The position numbers and the translations under genes are program-made. Source: Liquidambar formosana (lineage: Eukaryota > Streptophyta > Magnoliopsida > Saxifragales > Altingiaceae). Taken from it: a stretch of DNA of 64,000 bases. The notes beneath the pieces are model-generated. The model ran no database searches. It saw nothing but the letters and a program-made list of their open reading frames with translations, and was not told the origin of the DNA. Below, in pieces: positions 31,590 to 43,574 of this stretch. Where the stretch lies: contig CM077822.1 of the NCBI GenBank assembly GCA_039720395.1, positions 17,129,043 through 17,193,042 of the forward strand, in the 5' to 3' direction. The number at the start of each line of letters is the position of its first letter. Position 1 is the stretch's first letter.

Positions 31590-32819
31590 TTCCCTTGGCA
31601 TCTCTACCTTAGCTCCCTTGATGAGAAGATATCACCATGTACTTAATTAATAAACCCATGGATGGAAAATGTTAATACTTGAATGCCATTTTTTTTCTCC
31701 TTGGCAGGAGGGTTATCAATTGACTAATCCCAATATCATGGTTATTTCATTGCCTTCTACTTTCAAATTTTTAAACAATATAATGAAAGATTGACAATGT
31801 GGATACTTGGATATGATTTGAGGCCCTTATTAAATTAGGTATTAAAAAAATATATTAAGGACTAATGATTGTAACCCCTTAATTAATTTTATTTGCATAC
31901 TGCACTAATTTTAATTTTCAAGGTTTAAGAATATATAAAAAGTTTTTTATTAAAACTTATTGCGATGTTCATTAGCTAGAAAATATCATTTCGAACAACT
32001 GTACAAAAGGTTTTTATTAAAACTTGCTGCGATGTTCATTAGAAAATATCATTTTGAATTACTATATAGAAAAAAAATTTCCAAAATCCTTTTTGTAAGT
32101 GGATTTTTTTGGTAAAAAATGAAATAGAGACAATAAATTAATTGCCAAAAAAGCATACTTAAATGATAAATTTTGGATAAATTTCTTTTCCACAAAGTAG
32201 TTCTAAATAATGTTTTCTACTGAACAATACATGCAATTTTTCATAAAAATCTTATATGTTGTTCGTAAAACCTTAATAAAATAAAATTTGTGGGGGGTGC
32301 AAATAAAATTAAGGAGTGACAATGACTACCCCAATGTATTATTTTTTTGGGTTTACTACAAACGATAAATTGAATTGGAGACCTCATTTTTTTTTAAAAA
32401 AATTGGGGCTCTATGCAGTCTCATACCTTGAATGCCCTCAAGGTCGGCCTTGGTCAGGATCATCGATCCCATCCCATTTTTGAATTTTCACACATATGGA
32501 GTCGTCTAAATTCATCAAGAATGACATCCTTAAAAGTGGCGTAGAGACACTTCACATTCCAACCAGTAGAAATTTGACTGAAAAAGCGTTAAAAAAAAAA
32601 AAAAAATGCAAATTCAAGTGATTCTTTGATGTTTAACACAATATATAGAATGGACATCCACTTGTATTGGAGTAGTCAATTAAGAAGCATTATCCAATCA
32701 ATGCAAGGATATTTATTCATTCAAATATCAAAGAGGTGATCGAACGTACATAAAAAAACTTATTTGGCCTTTTAGTTCAGATCGACTAGGCCAGTGATGT
32801 AGCACAGGGCAAGACTCCA
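31590..32819. other. 3' flank of an SPH unit, no gene
   Basis: Homologous to 3107-4944 and 26030-27813, but lacks the hAT insertion at the TTTGATGT site (32623-32632). It holds the right end of the old hAT relic (to about 32452). Confidence 0.55.
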
Positions 32820-33230
32820 TCATAGATGGTTATTGTTCCACTTATAGCATATATCATATCGACGAGTATTAATATCTAGAAAACATGGCCCCTCTTCTAG
32901 TACAATCCACCAACAATAGCTAGTGCACCTTGATACGTCCCTCTTCTGAATGTAAATATCGAAATAGTGGGTCACATTTGGCCATTGCATCCTGCAAAAA
33001 AATTGGGTATTTCGAAAAAAGTTGGGCCTAAAACTAAATTCGAAGTACTGATCCTTTGGGAGAACATGCTCACCAAGGTCATCGTCTTTGGATTTACAAT
33101 GAACTGTAAGGTTCACACCATTGCCCAATTCATTTTTGATCCTCACGTGGGTTTTGCCAAAAAGTTTTGCACTACACTGTGTAACAAACAACAAAAACAT
33201 TAGTACAGTAAGTTTATTGAATGAAATCAT
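32820..33230 (-). CDS. S-protein homologue (SPH), 136 aa, intact
   Basis: Signal peptide at residues 1-21 (LTVLMFLLFVTQCSA). The mature domain has the six family cysteines (first at 45) and sequons NLT and NVT. It is one residue shorter than the gene at 4945-5358, because FFWRNT there is FFRNT here. CRMQW replaces CSMQW after the second cysteine. The start is the conserved ATG (MISFNK). It belongs to the same NELG subgroup; apparently functional. Confidence 0.9.
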   Translation of the reverse strand: MISFNKLTVLMFLLFVTQCSAKLFGKTHVRIKNELGNGVNLTVHCKSKDDDLGEHVLPKDQYFEFSFRPNFFRNTQFFCRMQWPNVTHYFDIYIQKRDVSRCTSYCWWIVLEEGPCFLDINTRRYDICYKWNNNHL

Positions 33231-33284
33231 GTTTGTAACCTTTTTCCTGATGGAAGACTGTTGTTGGTTTAGGGTTTTCGTCTC

Positions 33285-33292
33285 AATTTATA
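33285..33292 (-). promoter_or_regulatory. TATA box of the SPH gene at 32820-33230
   Basis: The minus strand reads CTTATAAATTGAGACG, 55-62 bp upstream of the ATG. Confidence 0.6.
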
Positions 33293-33539
33293 AGGGTCTG
33301 ATAAGGTTTTTCCACAATTACCAAGAATTAAGAAGGAAAAAAATCTGATAATAATTACTCCATCCGTCCTACAAAATTAGACCATTTTTCACAAAATGCG
33401 CAACTTAAGAAAAGTTATAAATGCAATGACTTGTCACCTATTAAGCCTTTTCTTTTCAAAAATACCAATCTCCTATTTGGAGTTTGGTTTTTTGTTCAAA
33501 ACGGAAGAACATTTCAGGACAACAAAATTACCAAAAACG

Positions 33540-34560
33540 GATTATCAGTATAACCATTTATGTTATATCAATAATAAGTGCTTCTTATTCCTTTGAGAAA
33601 AAAAAATAATAAACATATTAAAAGTAGAAGAATTATTGCGAAAGTTAATTGTTATGCATGGATTCTTTCTTGTCAATTAATGAACCTTCTATGAAAAATT
33701 GCTCTATTCGAACATGTTAACCTATTTAAAGCAAAAGGATTTTTGCCAAAGTTGTTTTGGCCCATTTCCATGCCCTTTCTTTATTTTATTAATTATTATT
33801 ATTATTTTTTTTAACAATTGATAGAATTTCCCACTAAACCTAAACCCTCAATATCAACAAATTAAATGGGTATTGATGCTTCGTTTAAAGTTGAACCCAA
33901 GATCGCTTATTCAACAAGCGAGAAGAATATATTAGACTATCATACCATTGGCGATTTTCATGCCAATTATTCAATTAAAGCACCTTGTATAAAAATTGCT
34001 AATGTGAAAAGCTATAGCTAATCATGTACGTATTGTAGTGATGATAAGTGAATTTGAGTAGCTAATTAGCTATGGTTGCCTAGTGTCATGGGCTCGATGT
34101 TTTTTCTCGCGCACAGGCCATGTCACTAGTCATAACTCTCACTCGCCATGGAGCAATGAGATGATTTCAATTCTATTTAATACATAAAAAAAAATAATAA
34201 TAATAACAAAAATATTCCCACACACTCAAAATTTTCTTCTGATCCATTATGGATTGTTTCAAAATTATTGTCATACTTAAAGAGTTAATGACTCAATTTT
34301 AATAGATTTTCTAAAATACCCTTTCTGAAGGTTAAATTATATAATCTGTAAAGATAAAGTGATAACCTTTTCCATTGTGGGTAAAGTTGGAATATCAAAA
34401 CAAATTGATGGGTGTGAAACATTAAATGAACTTTATAACAAAAACTTGCCTTTTTTTTGAAGCGGACAATTTTTAAGGACTGAAGGAAGTAAAAAAACCT
34501 CCATTAAGAGAAAAATTAAAAATTAAAAATATAATGCAATTTAAGTTTAGATCATGGCAC
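33540..34560. repeat. SPH-upstream repeat and unit spacer
   Basis: Contains ATAACCATTTATGTTATATC, CCTATTTAAAGCAAAAGGAT at 33721 and TTTTCATGCCAATTATTC near 33956. Then follows the common unit spacer ending CATGGCACTGTCTAAG at 34569. No gene. Confidence 0.5.
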
Positions 34561-34693
34561 TGTCTAAGTGCATGCCAATATTATCAATCGACTAATGTCA
34601 ATATTATGGTTATTTCATTGTGTTCCACTTTTAAATTTTTAAACAATATAATGACCTTTCGAACTTTAGAGATTGACAACCTCCATGAGTTAC

Positions 34694-35330
34694 TCAGGGC
34701 TGGCCGTAGAAGTTTTTGGGATCCTAAGCAAACTCCTAGGGGGATCTTGGACATGATTTGAAGCCTTCATTATTTTAGGGATTAAAAAAAATGTATTGAG
34801 GATTGGTTATTGTAACCCATCAATTTTATTTAATTACACACCCCATTAATTTTATTTTTTCAAAGTTTTATAAAAATACAAAACATTTTTATGAAAACTG
34901 GTGACGTGATTTACTAGAAAACATCATTTGGAAGAAGTTTGCAAAAGAAAGGTTTTTCAAAATCTTTATTTAAGTAGGACTTTTTGGCCAAAAATAAAAC
35001 AGAAATCGTAAATGGAAAAAAGGTTTACTTAAATGACAAATTTTGGTGAAAATTTCTTTGCAAAGTTCTTCCAAATGATGTTTTCTATTAGACAATAAGT
35101 CCAGATTTAATAAAAACCTTCTATATTTTTTTGTATAACCTTAATAAAATAAATTTTAATTTGTGGGAGGCGCACAATAAAGTTAGGGAGTGGCAATAAC
35201 CACCCCCCCCATGTACTAATTTTTTTTGGGCCTACTACAAGCATTAGAATTGATTTGGAGCCATAATTTTTCATTAAAATTTTGTGGCCCTCTGTGGTTG
35301 CGTACCTTGAATACCCCAGGACCGTCCGTG
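34694..35330. mobile_element. Ancient hAT-like relic, copy next to block 2
   Basis: Left end TCAGGGCTGGCC after TGAGTTAC, right end CCAGGACCGTCCGTG. Homologous to 3401-4040. The left boundary of the large duplication (34909) falls inside it. Confidence 0.5.
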
Positions 35331-35589
35331 TCGATCAGATAGCTAATTAGGAACATCCCATGGCATTTTTTAATTTTCCTGCACATGGAGTCGTCCAAAT
35401 TCATCAAGCGAGGCATCCTTGAAAGTGGCGTTGAGACATTTTACATTCCAATCACTAGAAAATAGAAATTTGACAGATTGAGCTTAAAAAACGTAAAGTA
35501 AAAAGCATAATCCAATCAAGAATATTTATTCATTCAAATATGAAAGAGGTGAACATAAAAAACTTTTTTGGCCTTTTATTTCAGATAGA

Positions 35590-36006
35590 CTAGGCCAGCA
35601 ATAAAGCACAGGGCAACACTACATCATGGATGGTTATTGTTCCACTTATATAGCATATATTATATCGATGAGTATAAATATTTAGGAAACATGGCCCCTC
35701 TTCCAGTACAATCCACCAACAATACCTCTTGCACCTTGCGAAATCCCTCTTCTTAATGTAAATATCGAAATAGTGGGTCACATTTGGCCATTGCATGCTG
35801 CAAAAAAAACGGGTATTCGCCAAAAAAAGGTTGGGCCTGAAACTAAATTCAAAGAACTGATCATTTGGGAGGACATGCACACCGAGGTCATCGTCTTTCG
35901 ATTTACAATGAAGTGTGAGGTTCACGCCATCGCCCAATTCATTTTTGATCCTCACATGGGTTTTGTCAGACAATCCTGCACACTGTGTAACAAGCAACAA
36001 AAACAT
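35590..36006 (-). pseudogene. SPH locus with shortened leader and altered C-terminus
   Basis: A 1-bp deletion after the ancestral ATG (near 36028-36030) breaks the usual start; the next ATG (36004-36006) gives MFLLLVTQCAGLSDKTH, a hydrophobic stretch of about 8 residues instead of 17. Near the end a 2-bp insertion (TATATAGC for TATAGC, about 35648) replaces the YKWNNNHP terminus by YISGTITIHDVVLPCALLLA and reads 36 bases past the usual stop (35624-35626). All six cysteines remain. It may still encode a protein, but secretion is doubtful. Confidence 0.75.
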
Positions 36007-36166
36007 TAGTACAAGATGCTTATTGAATAAATCATGTTTGTAACCTTTTTTCTTGGTGGGAGAAAACGTTGTTGGTTTAGGGCTTTTATCACACTTTATA
36101 AGGGTTCTGATAAGCTCTTTCTACAGTTTCCTTGAATTAAAAAGGAGAAAAAAAAAATGATAATTT

Positions 36167-36803
36167 TGTTTCCTTGAAAAACATTTTTTGCTGACACTTT
36201 GAGGTCGAAATGGAGTGCAGGGCGTGCCAGCCTTTCTCAAGCAATTTGTGCGAATTGTTCGAATGCCTCATCGAAGAGGACTTTACATTTGCCGTGTGAT
36301 TTGAGGATTTCAACATTTTGATCATTCAAAGAGTAATGTGGGTTGATTCCACTATTCACCATGGATGGTAAAATTGAATGTGATCAATTTCGATTGCAAC
36401 GATTTGAATATGTGATCAACAAGCGTTTCAAATGTGTCTTTTGAATTGCAAAGGGGTGCATACGCATTTAACTAGGAAGGTGCACACGTTCCTGAATTTT
36501 TGAATTAGACTGTCTTAAGGGCCAACTACTCCTAAAATAAAGACCGGAATCTTGAGACCGGAGTCTGAAATTGATAATTTGATTCATTGAAGGGGTTTAC
36601 AATAAGGTTTCAAGGCCTATTTATAGAATTATAAGAAAACTACTCATAACTTCATAAAACTACGAATAACTCCCACTAACTTGCAGGTACTAACTCCTTC
36701 ATTCTACTTACTCCACATGTCTTCGTGTAACCTCTAAAGATAAACTCATGCTACATGTGCTGCATTTTCTTTATAATTGTCAAGTGTCCTACAAAATTCA
36801 ACA
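36167..36803 (-). mobile_element. LTR-like repeat (possible solo LTR), copy 2
   Basis: Block-2 copy of 7390-8026, with the same TG...CA ends and TCTATAAATAGGCC TATA motif. The internal 41-codon frame is retained with a few replacements. Confidence 0.45.
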
Positions 36804-37675
36804 CATGATAATAATAATAAAATTTGATACTTTTAGGGTGTAAACAAATAGTTATAACCAATTTATGTTATATCAATAAATGCACTCTTCTTCATTGGAA
36901 AAAAAGAAGTATAAACCTATTAAAAGCAGAAAAAATTTTGCGAAAGTTGTTAGCCATGGCTGCTTTCATGTCATTAATTTAATGAACATTTAAAGCAGAA
37001 GCATTTTGCCGGTCGATTTCCATTTATGGTGCAACAATAGATGCCCTTTAATTTATTGGATAAAGAACAACTCAAACCTATTTAAAGCTGAAGGATTTTC
37101 GCCAAAAGTTGTTAAATAAAATAGGAAATGAAATAGGAAGTTGTTGCTTTTTTATGTTTTCTTCTTCTTTTTTTATTTTCATGAAAAACGAATAAATAAG
37201 CCTATTTAAAGCGGATGGATTTTTGCGAGTTTTGTTGACTGGTTATCATGCCAATTAATGCAACTTTTATAAAATATATAGTTTTTTTTTGGATAAGTAT
37301 AAAATATATAGTTGACCTCCTTCTGTTTGTTTTTTTCTTTTTATTATTTCTTTTCCATTTTTTTTATTGGGAAAGGAATTATTAAGCTTATTTAAAGCAA
37401 ATGGATGTTTGCGAAAAATATTGTATTATTGCCCTAGCAAAAAGACTTCCAAAAATGCTATTGGTTGATTCCACATTTCCACGTACCCATCTCTAAGTCA
37501 AAGTGATTCTTTGATGTTTAAACCAAAGACTAAGTCAATTGCCTTTAAATCTAATGGCATATCCCATTCCAATAGGATTGTGAGGTTTGCGGAGATGTTA
37601 GTTCAGACTCTGTTTGGTTGCGTATGTGGGTGTAGGTATTTATTGGTTTGTTATGTTCCACGAATGCCAACCTTG

Positions 37676-38172
37676 CAGGGCCGGCCCTGAGGTCAAGCTA
37701 CTCAGGCAGCTGCCTAAGGCCCCAAAATTTTGACAAAAAATAAGGGCCCCAACTTAGTTGTTATCTTTTTAATAAGTCAAAAAAAAAAATTAATAACTAG
37801 ATGAGAGAAGGCCCTAATCCAAGTTTAAGGGCCCCAAATGGTTCCTAAGTTTCTAACTCAAGTCTATGTACAATAACCCAAATGGCCAAATAATCTACTT
37901 AATTCAAGCCCAAACAAAAAAAAAAAAAAAAAAAAAGAAGCATTTAACCTTAAATTAGATCAAATCTAATGACAGAGAGCCTCCAAACTCCAACTTCCTC
38001 CTCTCTTCCTCTCTTAGTCCTCTCAACCTCTCACAACCTCCATCCTAATCAGATCAGATCAGAATTCTATTTGGAAGATTAAAAGTATTTGATTACCTCT
38101 CAGACAAAAAAGTAAAGTACACCAAACGTCCAAACCATTCTCTCTTTAATTAATTAATTTCTTTACATTTTC

Positions 38173-38239
<67 letters not shown>

Positions 38240-38934
38240 CACATAATGAGCACTCTAATATTATTGGGGGGATTTATTTTTAAAATTAAAGGTCTTGAAA
38301 GAAGTTTTATCAACAAATTTAAAAAGGCCAATTGAAGTAGTGAATTATTTGAAAGAAATGGACAGTTGTTTCCCAAATGCTTGGATTGCTTATAGAATAT
38401 TGTTGATCATACTAGTTACAGTTACATTTGCAAATGTAAGCTTTTCAAAGTTGAAGTTAATCAAATGTTACCTTCATTCTACTATGTCACAGGAAAGATT
38501 GACCGGATTAGCTATATTATCCATTGAATATGATATGGTAAAAAAGCTTGATTATGCTAACTTAATAAGTGATTTTGCAACTAAAAACGTGAGAAGAGTA
38601 ATATTTAAGTGATACTTTGCTATAGTTGGTTCATTTCTTTTTGGTGTTATAGCTTTAATTTTGTTTTTTTGTTTTTTTTCTTCTTCTTGTATATATGATT
38701 TTTTCTAAATTATAAAGGAAGAAGATTAGATTTTATTTATTTATAGTTCTTATAAAGATTTATTTTTTATCTTAATTTATATAAGCAAATTTTAGTACTC
38801 ATATTTAGGCAAATTTAGTATGTATTAGGGAAAAAAAATTGTTGGATATAAATTTTATTGTGCGTATGAATATGTATAGAGGGCCCCATTTTAGGAGTTC
38901 GCCTAGGGCCCCAAAAAACTCAGGACTGGCCCTG
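37676..38934. mobile_element. hAT element private to block 2, 1259 bp
   Basis: Inverted ends CAGGGCCGGCCCTGAG and CTCAGGACTGGCCCTG; perfect 8-bp duplication CAACCTTG (37668-37675 and 38935-38942). Block 1 has the unoccupied site CCACGAATGCCAACCTTGCT at 8862-8869 with no footprint, so this insertion is younger than the duplication. It includes a CT/TA microsatellite (38178-38240) and a transposase remnant. Confidence 0.92.
38295..38612 (+). pseudogene. hAT transposase C-terminal (dimerisation) fragment
   Basis: A 105-codon frame without an ATG start includes SFSKLKLIKCYLHSTMSQER, LTGLAILSIEYD and a basic end. Same fragment as 13691-13954, in opposite orientation relative to the SPH genes. No catalytic core is present. 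Confidence 0.75.
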
Positions 38935-39004
38935 CAACCTTGCTCTTTCATTAGATATGGTATTCTAGCATGCTATTGACGTTTAAAATTAAACAAGATT
39001 CTCC

Positions 39005-39205
39005 TTGAGTTTATTCTCTACGATTTCCATGACATTCAATCTTTATGCCCATATTTATCTCCATCCACATCCGTTTGGAAAATTAACATTTAACAAGATT
39101 CTTTATGTGAATCTTTCTCATGATTTTTACAGAAATCATAGGGATTCCTATGTTTATCTCCTTCAAGATCCGATTGACAAAAAGACTTATATTGCTTTCC
39201 ATTAA
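39005..39205 (+). other. Conserved short reading frame without ATG, copy 2
   Basis: Block-2 copy of 8932-9132. It differs by three or so residues and has no in-frame stop. Function unknown. Confidence 0.2.
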
Positions 39206-39354
39206 TATTAATCCAATAGTATATTAATCAAATCCGCAGATTTGTACATTGATTTAAATCCCCAAAATAGTTACAACAAGCTTTGCGGTGATTTAGCATT
39301 CCTTAAAATAGTCACAACAAGGTCATGCACTCGTTGGAACCCCAAATGAGCCCC

Positions 39355-40415
39355 ATGTAATTAATTATGAAATTGTATTAAACAGTTACAACTACGAAGG
39401 AACTATTACCAATTTAACATGTAACATTTCATAAAGTTCATGTAGCTATTTTTGTGCCGCAAAAATTCTCATTCATGTAATTGTTATCAAAATAGAAAAC
39501 AATTACATGTAACTATAACAATTACATGTAATTGTTTCCAAAATAGTAACATCATTTTTCATTCATGTAACTGGTTTTTAACGCAAAGAATATCTTTATG
39601 TAATTGCTCATAATTTTTGGAGATATTATAACCCAAATTAATTGCCTCCTTAATTTATACTCACAATTTTTGGAAAATTTTGGAGATATTATAACCTAAA
39701 TTATTGTCCCGTTAATTTATGCTCACTATTTTTGGAGATATTATAACCAAGAGTCTCTCCTTAATTAATAAGATATTAATGAGACAAAGACTGTTTAGGT
39801 AGTATACATGTTTCTTTGTGAGTACTACGAAGGCATTTTCGTCACATGGATATTTGATAGGCTTCATGCCGTATAAGTTTTTCTTTTAGACTTTTGACTA
39901 TACAAGTCCCATTTTAGGGACTTGTGGCCAAATCCCCCTTTATTATTTAGGTTTGCTAAATGTCCAATAAAATTCATATCCGTCAAGTTTCGACAAATGT
40001 AACTAGTTAATGATGTATGGCTTTTTTGTAGACTTATTTTATATAAAGCCATATAACTAACCCATATGTGTGTGTATTTCCAGAAAAATTCGCAATGTAA
40101 CTATTCCGAATAATGTATGAAATTTCATAACTCACATCAACAATGTCAAAATCCCTAAATCAGAATTCAAATAAATCAAAACAAACTCCTATGTTTAGTT
40201 ATATGAATAGTTACATGCCTACACTTCGTCTTCGTCATTCATTTGTTCATCATGTACCCGTTCCCTGTTATAACAGTTACAGTAACTACAATCACAGACA
40301 TCTCTAGTTACATGTAACTGAGACCTAATTAACTAATTACCCATTCAATTTCTTTAACAAAAAAAAAAAAAAAAAAAAAAACCAACCTAAATTTAGTTAC
40401 ATGTTCAAAAAGTTA
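39355..40415. repeat. GTTACATGTAAC-rich region, copy 2
   Basis: Block-2 copy of 9290-10345, including the triple TTTTTGGAGATATTATAACC repeat (about 39615-39750). A run of about 22 A bases lies at 40360-40381. Confidence 0.45.
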
Positions 40416-41269
40416 CACGATGAAACAGATGGTCTACTACCAAAGGGATGCCCGTAGGATTGTGAATGATAAGGGGAGAAAAAGTAGGAGTAGTAATTGA
40501 GGGAATTGAGGGAGGTAAGAAAGGACTTGACAAAGATGGAGAGAGAGAGAGTTTTGGGAAGTATGGGAAAATAAAGGAGAAGAGTTATGAATGGGCAAAA
40601 TAATGGAGGGGAGTTATGGGAAATAATTGAGGGAGGTTAAGAAAGAAGGAGTGAGCATATCACAGTAGGGAAAGTAGGGGACGTTGAGAGTGGAAGGGAA
40701 GAATTTGAGTGGTGCAGATTTTGTAGGGATTTGGCCAAAATTCAAGGAGATTTTCTAGGTGAGTTATTCCTATTTCTGATCTTTATACGATTTGTATCTT
40801 CATAGCAGGGGCATTTTTGTCTTCCCAACTTATAGTGTACTAGAAGATAAATGTGTTTTTAAAGAGAGACTTTACACAACACAAGCATTACTTTTTGAAC
40901 TTGAGCCCAAATCCCCCCCCCCCCCCCCCCCAAAAAAAAGGGACATCCCATGCCATTTTTTAATTTTCACACACATGGAGTAGTCGTCTAAATTCATCAA
41001 GCGTGACATCCTTAAAAGTGGCGTGGAGGCAGAAAGAGCGTAAAAATGCAAAGTCGGGTGATTCGATGTTTAATATACACTATAGAATAGACATCAAAAT
41101 CAAGATCAATGGTATGTCATTTGTATTTGTATTGGAATAGTCAATAAAAAGGCATTATCCAATCAAGATATTTATTCATTCAAATACCAAAGAGGTGGAC
41201 ATAAAAAACTTTTCTGGCCTTTTATTTCAGATCGACTAGGCTAGTAATAAAGCAGAGGGCAACACTCCA

Positions 41270-41680
41270 TCATGGATGCTTATTGTTCCACTTATAGCAT
41301 ATATTATATCGATGAGTATAAATATTTAGGAAACATGGCCCCTCTTCCAGTACAATCCACCAACAATTCCTCTTACACCTTGGGAAATCCCTCTTCTGAA
41401 TGTAAATATCGAAATAGTGGGTCACATTTGGCCATTGCATGCTACAAAAAAAACGGGTATTTGGCAAAAAAAAGTTGGGTCGGAAACTAAATTCGAAGAA
41501 TCGATCCTTTGGGAGCACATGCACACCGAGGTCATCGTCTTTGGATTTACAATGAACTGTAAGGTTCGCGCCATCGCCCAATTCATTTTTGATCCTTACA
41601 TGGGTTTTGTCAAACAATCCAGCACACTGTGTAACAAGCAACAAAAACATTAGTACAATATGCTTATTGAATAAAATCAT
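41270..41680 (-). CDS. S-protein homologue (SPH), 136 aa, intact (copy of 11190-11600)
   Basis: Identical to the product of 11190-11600 except Leu for Trp at residue 72, in the loop before the second cysteine. Signal peptide, six cysteines and both sequons are kept. Flanks are nearly identical too, so little selection can be inferred from the identity. Two functional copies of this gene are therefore likely. Confidence 0.9.
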   Translation of the reverse strand: MILFNKHIVLMFLLLVTQCAGLFDKTHVRIKNELGDGANLTVHCKSKDDDLGVHVLPKDRFFEFSFRPNFFLPNTRFFCSMQWPNVTHYFDIYIQKRDFPRCKRNCWWIVLEEGPCFLNIYTHRYNICYKWNNKHP

Positions 41681-41738
41681 GTTTGTAACCTTTTTTCTTG
41701 GTGGGAGAAAATGTTGTTGGTTTAGGGCTTTTATCTCA

Positions 41739-41746
41739 CTTTATAA
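41739..41746 (-). promoter_or_regulatory. TATA box of the SPH gene at 41270-41680
   Basis: The minus strand reads CCTTATAAAGTGAGATAAAAG, as in the block-1 copy. Confidence 0.6.
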
Positions 41747-42567
41747 GGATCTGATAAGCTTTTTCTACAGTTGCCAAGAATTAAAAACGAAAAAAAAAAA
41801 AATTGATAATAGTTAGCCATGGCTGCTTTCATGTCATTTAATGAACCTATTTAAAGGAGAAGGATTTTCGCCAAAAGTTTTTAAATAAAATAGGAAATTA
41901 AATAGGAAGTTATTGCTATTTTATCTTTTCTTTTTCCTTTTTTATTTATTTGGAAAACGAAATAAATAAGCCTATTTAAAGCGGATGGATTTTTGCAATT
42001 GTTGTTGTTGGCTGGTTAATGGTTACCATGCCAATTAATGTAACTTTTATAAAATAGTTGACCTCCATCTGTTTGTTTTTTTCTTTTTATTATTTTTTTT
42101 TTCCAAAAGGAATTATTAAACTTATTTAAAGCAAATGGATGTTTGCTTGGCTGATTAACATGGAAATTAATGTGCCATGCATTAATGCTTGAAAATGATG
42201 AAAATGTATTGTAAATGGTGAAAGTTACTTGGAAATAAGTGAAAATATTTGGAAAATTATGAAAACACATTTTTTCATATTGGGTTATTAATTGTATCTT
42301 AACATGTGCCTTAGAGCACATGTTAAGAAAACCCTAAAATATTGCACGATCGAGCAAATAGTTACCACGAACATATCCGACCAAAAAATAATTTATGAAT
42401 TTAAGTTAGTACAATTCTCTTAGCCTAGCCAAAACGTTTGTCCATTTCGGAGCAAGACTTCCAAAAATGCTATTGGTTGATTCCACATTTCCACATACCA
42501 TCTTTTAAAGTGAAAAAAATGCTAAGTCTAAGCGATTCTTTTATGCTTGACACCAAAGAATAGGATA

Positions 42568-42709
42568 ATTGTCTTTGGGTTTAATGACATGTCCCATCTC
42601 AACAGGCATGTGGGGTTTGCGGAAATTTTAATTTCGACTCTACATGAGTTCGTGTGTAGGTGTATGTTCTCTCCTATTATTTGACCAAAAAAACAAAAAA
42701 ACAAAAAAT
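42568..42709 (+). mobile_element. SINE-like repeat (putative), block-2 copy
   Basis: Copy of 12485-12613; the tail is interrupted poly-A (AAAAAACAAAAAAACAAAAAA). Confidence 0.4.
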
Positions 42710-43259
42710 CATGTTCTATTAGCTCGATTTAATTACAAGAAAAAGAGAATATAAAATGAAAGCAAAGAAGAAAGAAAACAACTGATTAAGTTAACTTATA
42801 ATTTAGTCATAATCCAATTCATAAATATAATTAATGAAATGGTCTATAAAAAATGAAACTATAACCTTAAGGCTTTAAACAATAGTTAGGCAAGCTGTAA
42901 CCCACCAAAGAAAAGACATCCAAATCAGGATAGAATGGTGTCTAATGCACTTATATTGAAGCATATAGTCAAAGAGGCATTATCCATTCAAGGATATTCA
43001 TTTATTCAAATATTCAAGAGGTGTAAATAAAAACCATCTTGGGCGCCTTCTATTTCAGATCGACTAGGCGGTAATATGTATAGCAGAGGGCTGCAGGACT
43101 CCATCATGGAGGGTGAGTTTTCCACTCATAGCATAAATCATATGTTCTTGTCAAGATCCAGTAAACATGGCCCCTCTGGTAGTACATTCCACCAACATTT
43201 CTTTGCACACCTCCGCAGATCCCTCTACTCAATGTAAACATCAAAATAGTGGGTCATAT

Positions 43260-43574
43260 TGTAAAACTAGGCCTAACTCATAACAAAAGATCGATGGATG
43301 AGGTTTAGACCAAGCTTATAAGGAGCAAACAGGATCAAAGCACAGGCGATGTGGGACAATCCAATACACCCCCCCACGCGTGGCAGAAGGAGAGCCCAAC
43401 TAACACGCAAGAATGGTGGACCACATAAGCGGGGCTGGACCAAGCTCTAATACCATATTACCATGTAAAACTGAGCCTAACTCATAACAAAAGACCAATA
43501 TAAAGGATGAGGTTTACACTAGGATTATAAGGAGCAAACAGGATCAAGGCACAGGCGATGTGGGCAATCCAACA
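43260..43574 (-). mobile_element. TRIM retrotransposon, 315 bp, without the hAT
   Basis: Left repeat 43260-43368 and right repeat 43464-43574 with TG...CA ends; flanks CATAT (43255-43259) and CATAC (43575-43579). The G-rich tract next to the 3' LTR (C run at 43369-43375) is present. The primer-binding site is altered by a 16-bp footprint (43450-43465). The LTRs carry no 5S rRNA-like promoter, unlike Cassandra TRIMs. Confidence 0.88.
43450..43465. other. Probable hAT excision footprint
   Basis: ATACCATATTACCATG equals two copies of the block-1 hAT target duplication ATACCATG, with only the two bases at the junction changed (GA to AT). Altered bases between two retained target copies are the usual hAT excision product. 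Confidence 0.85.
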
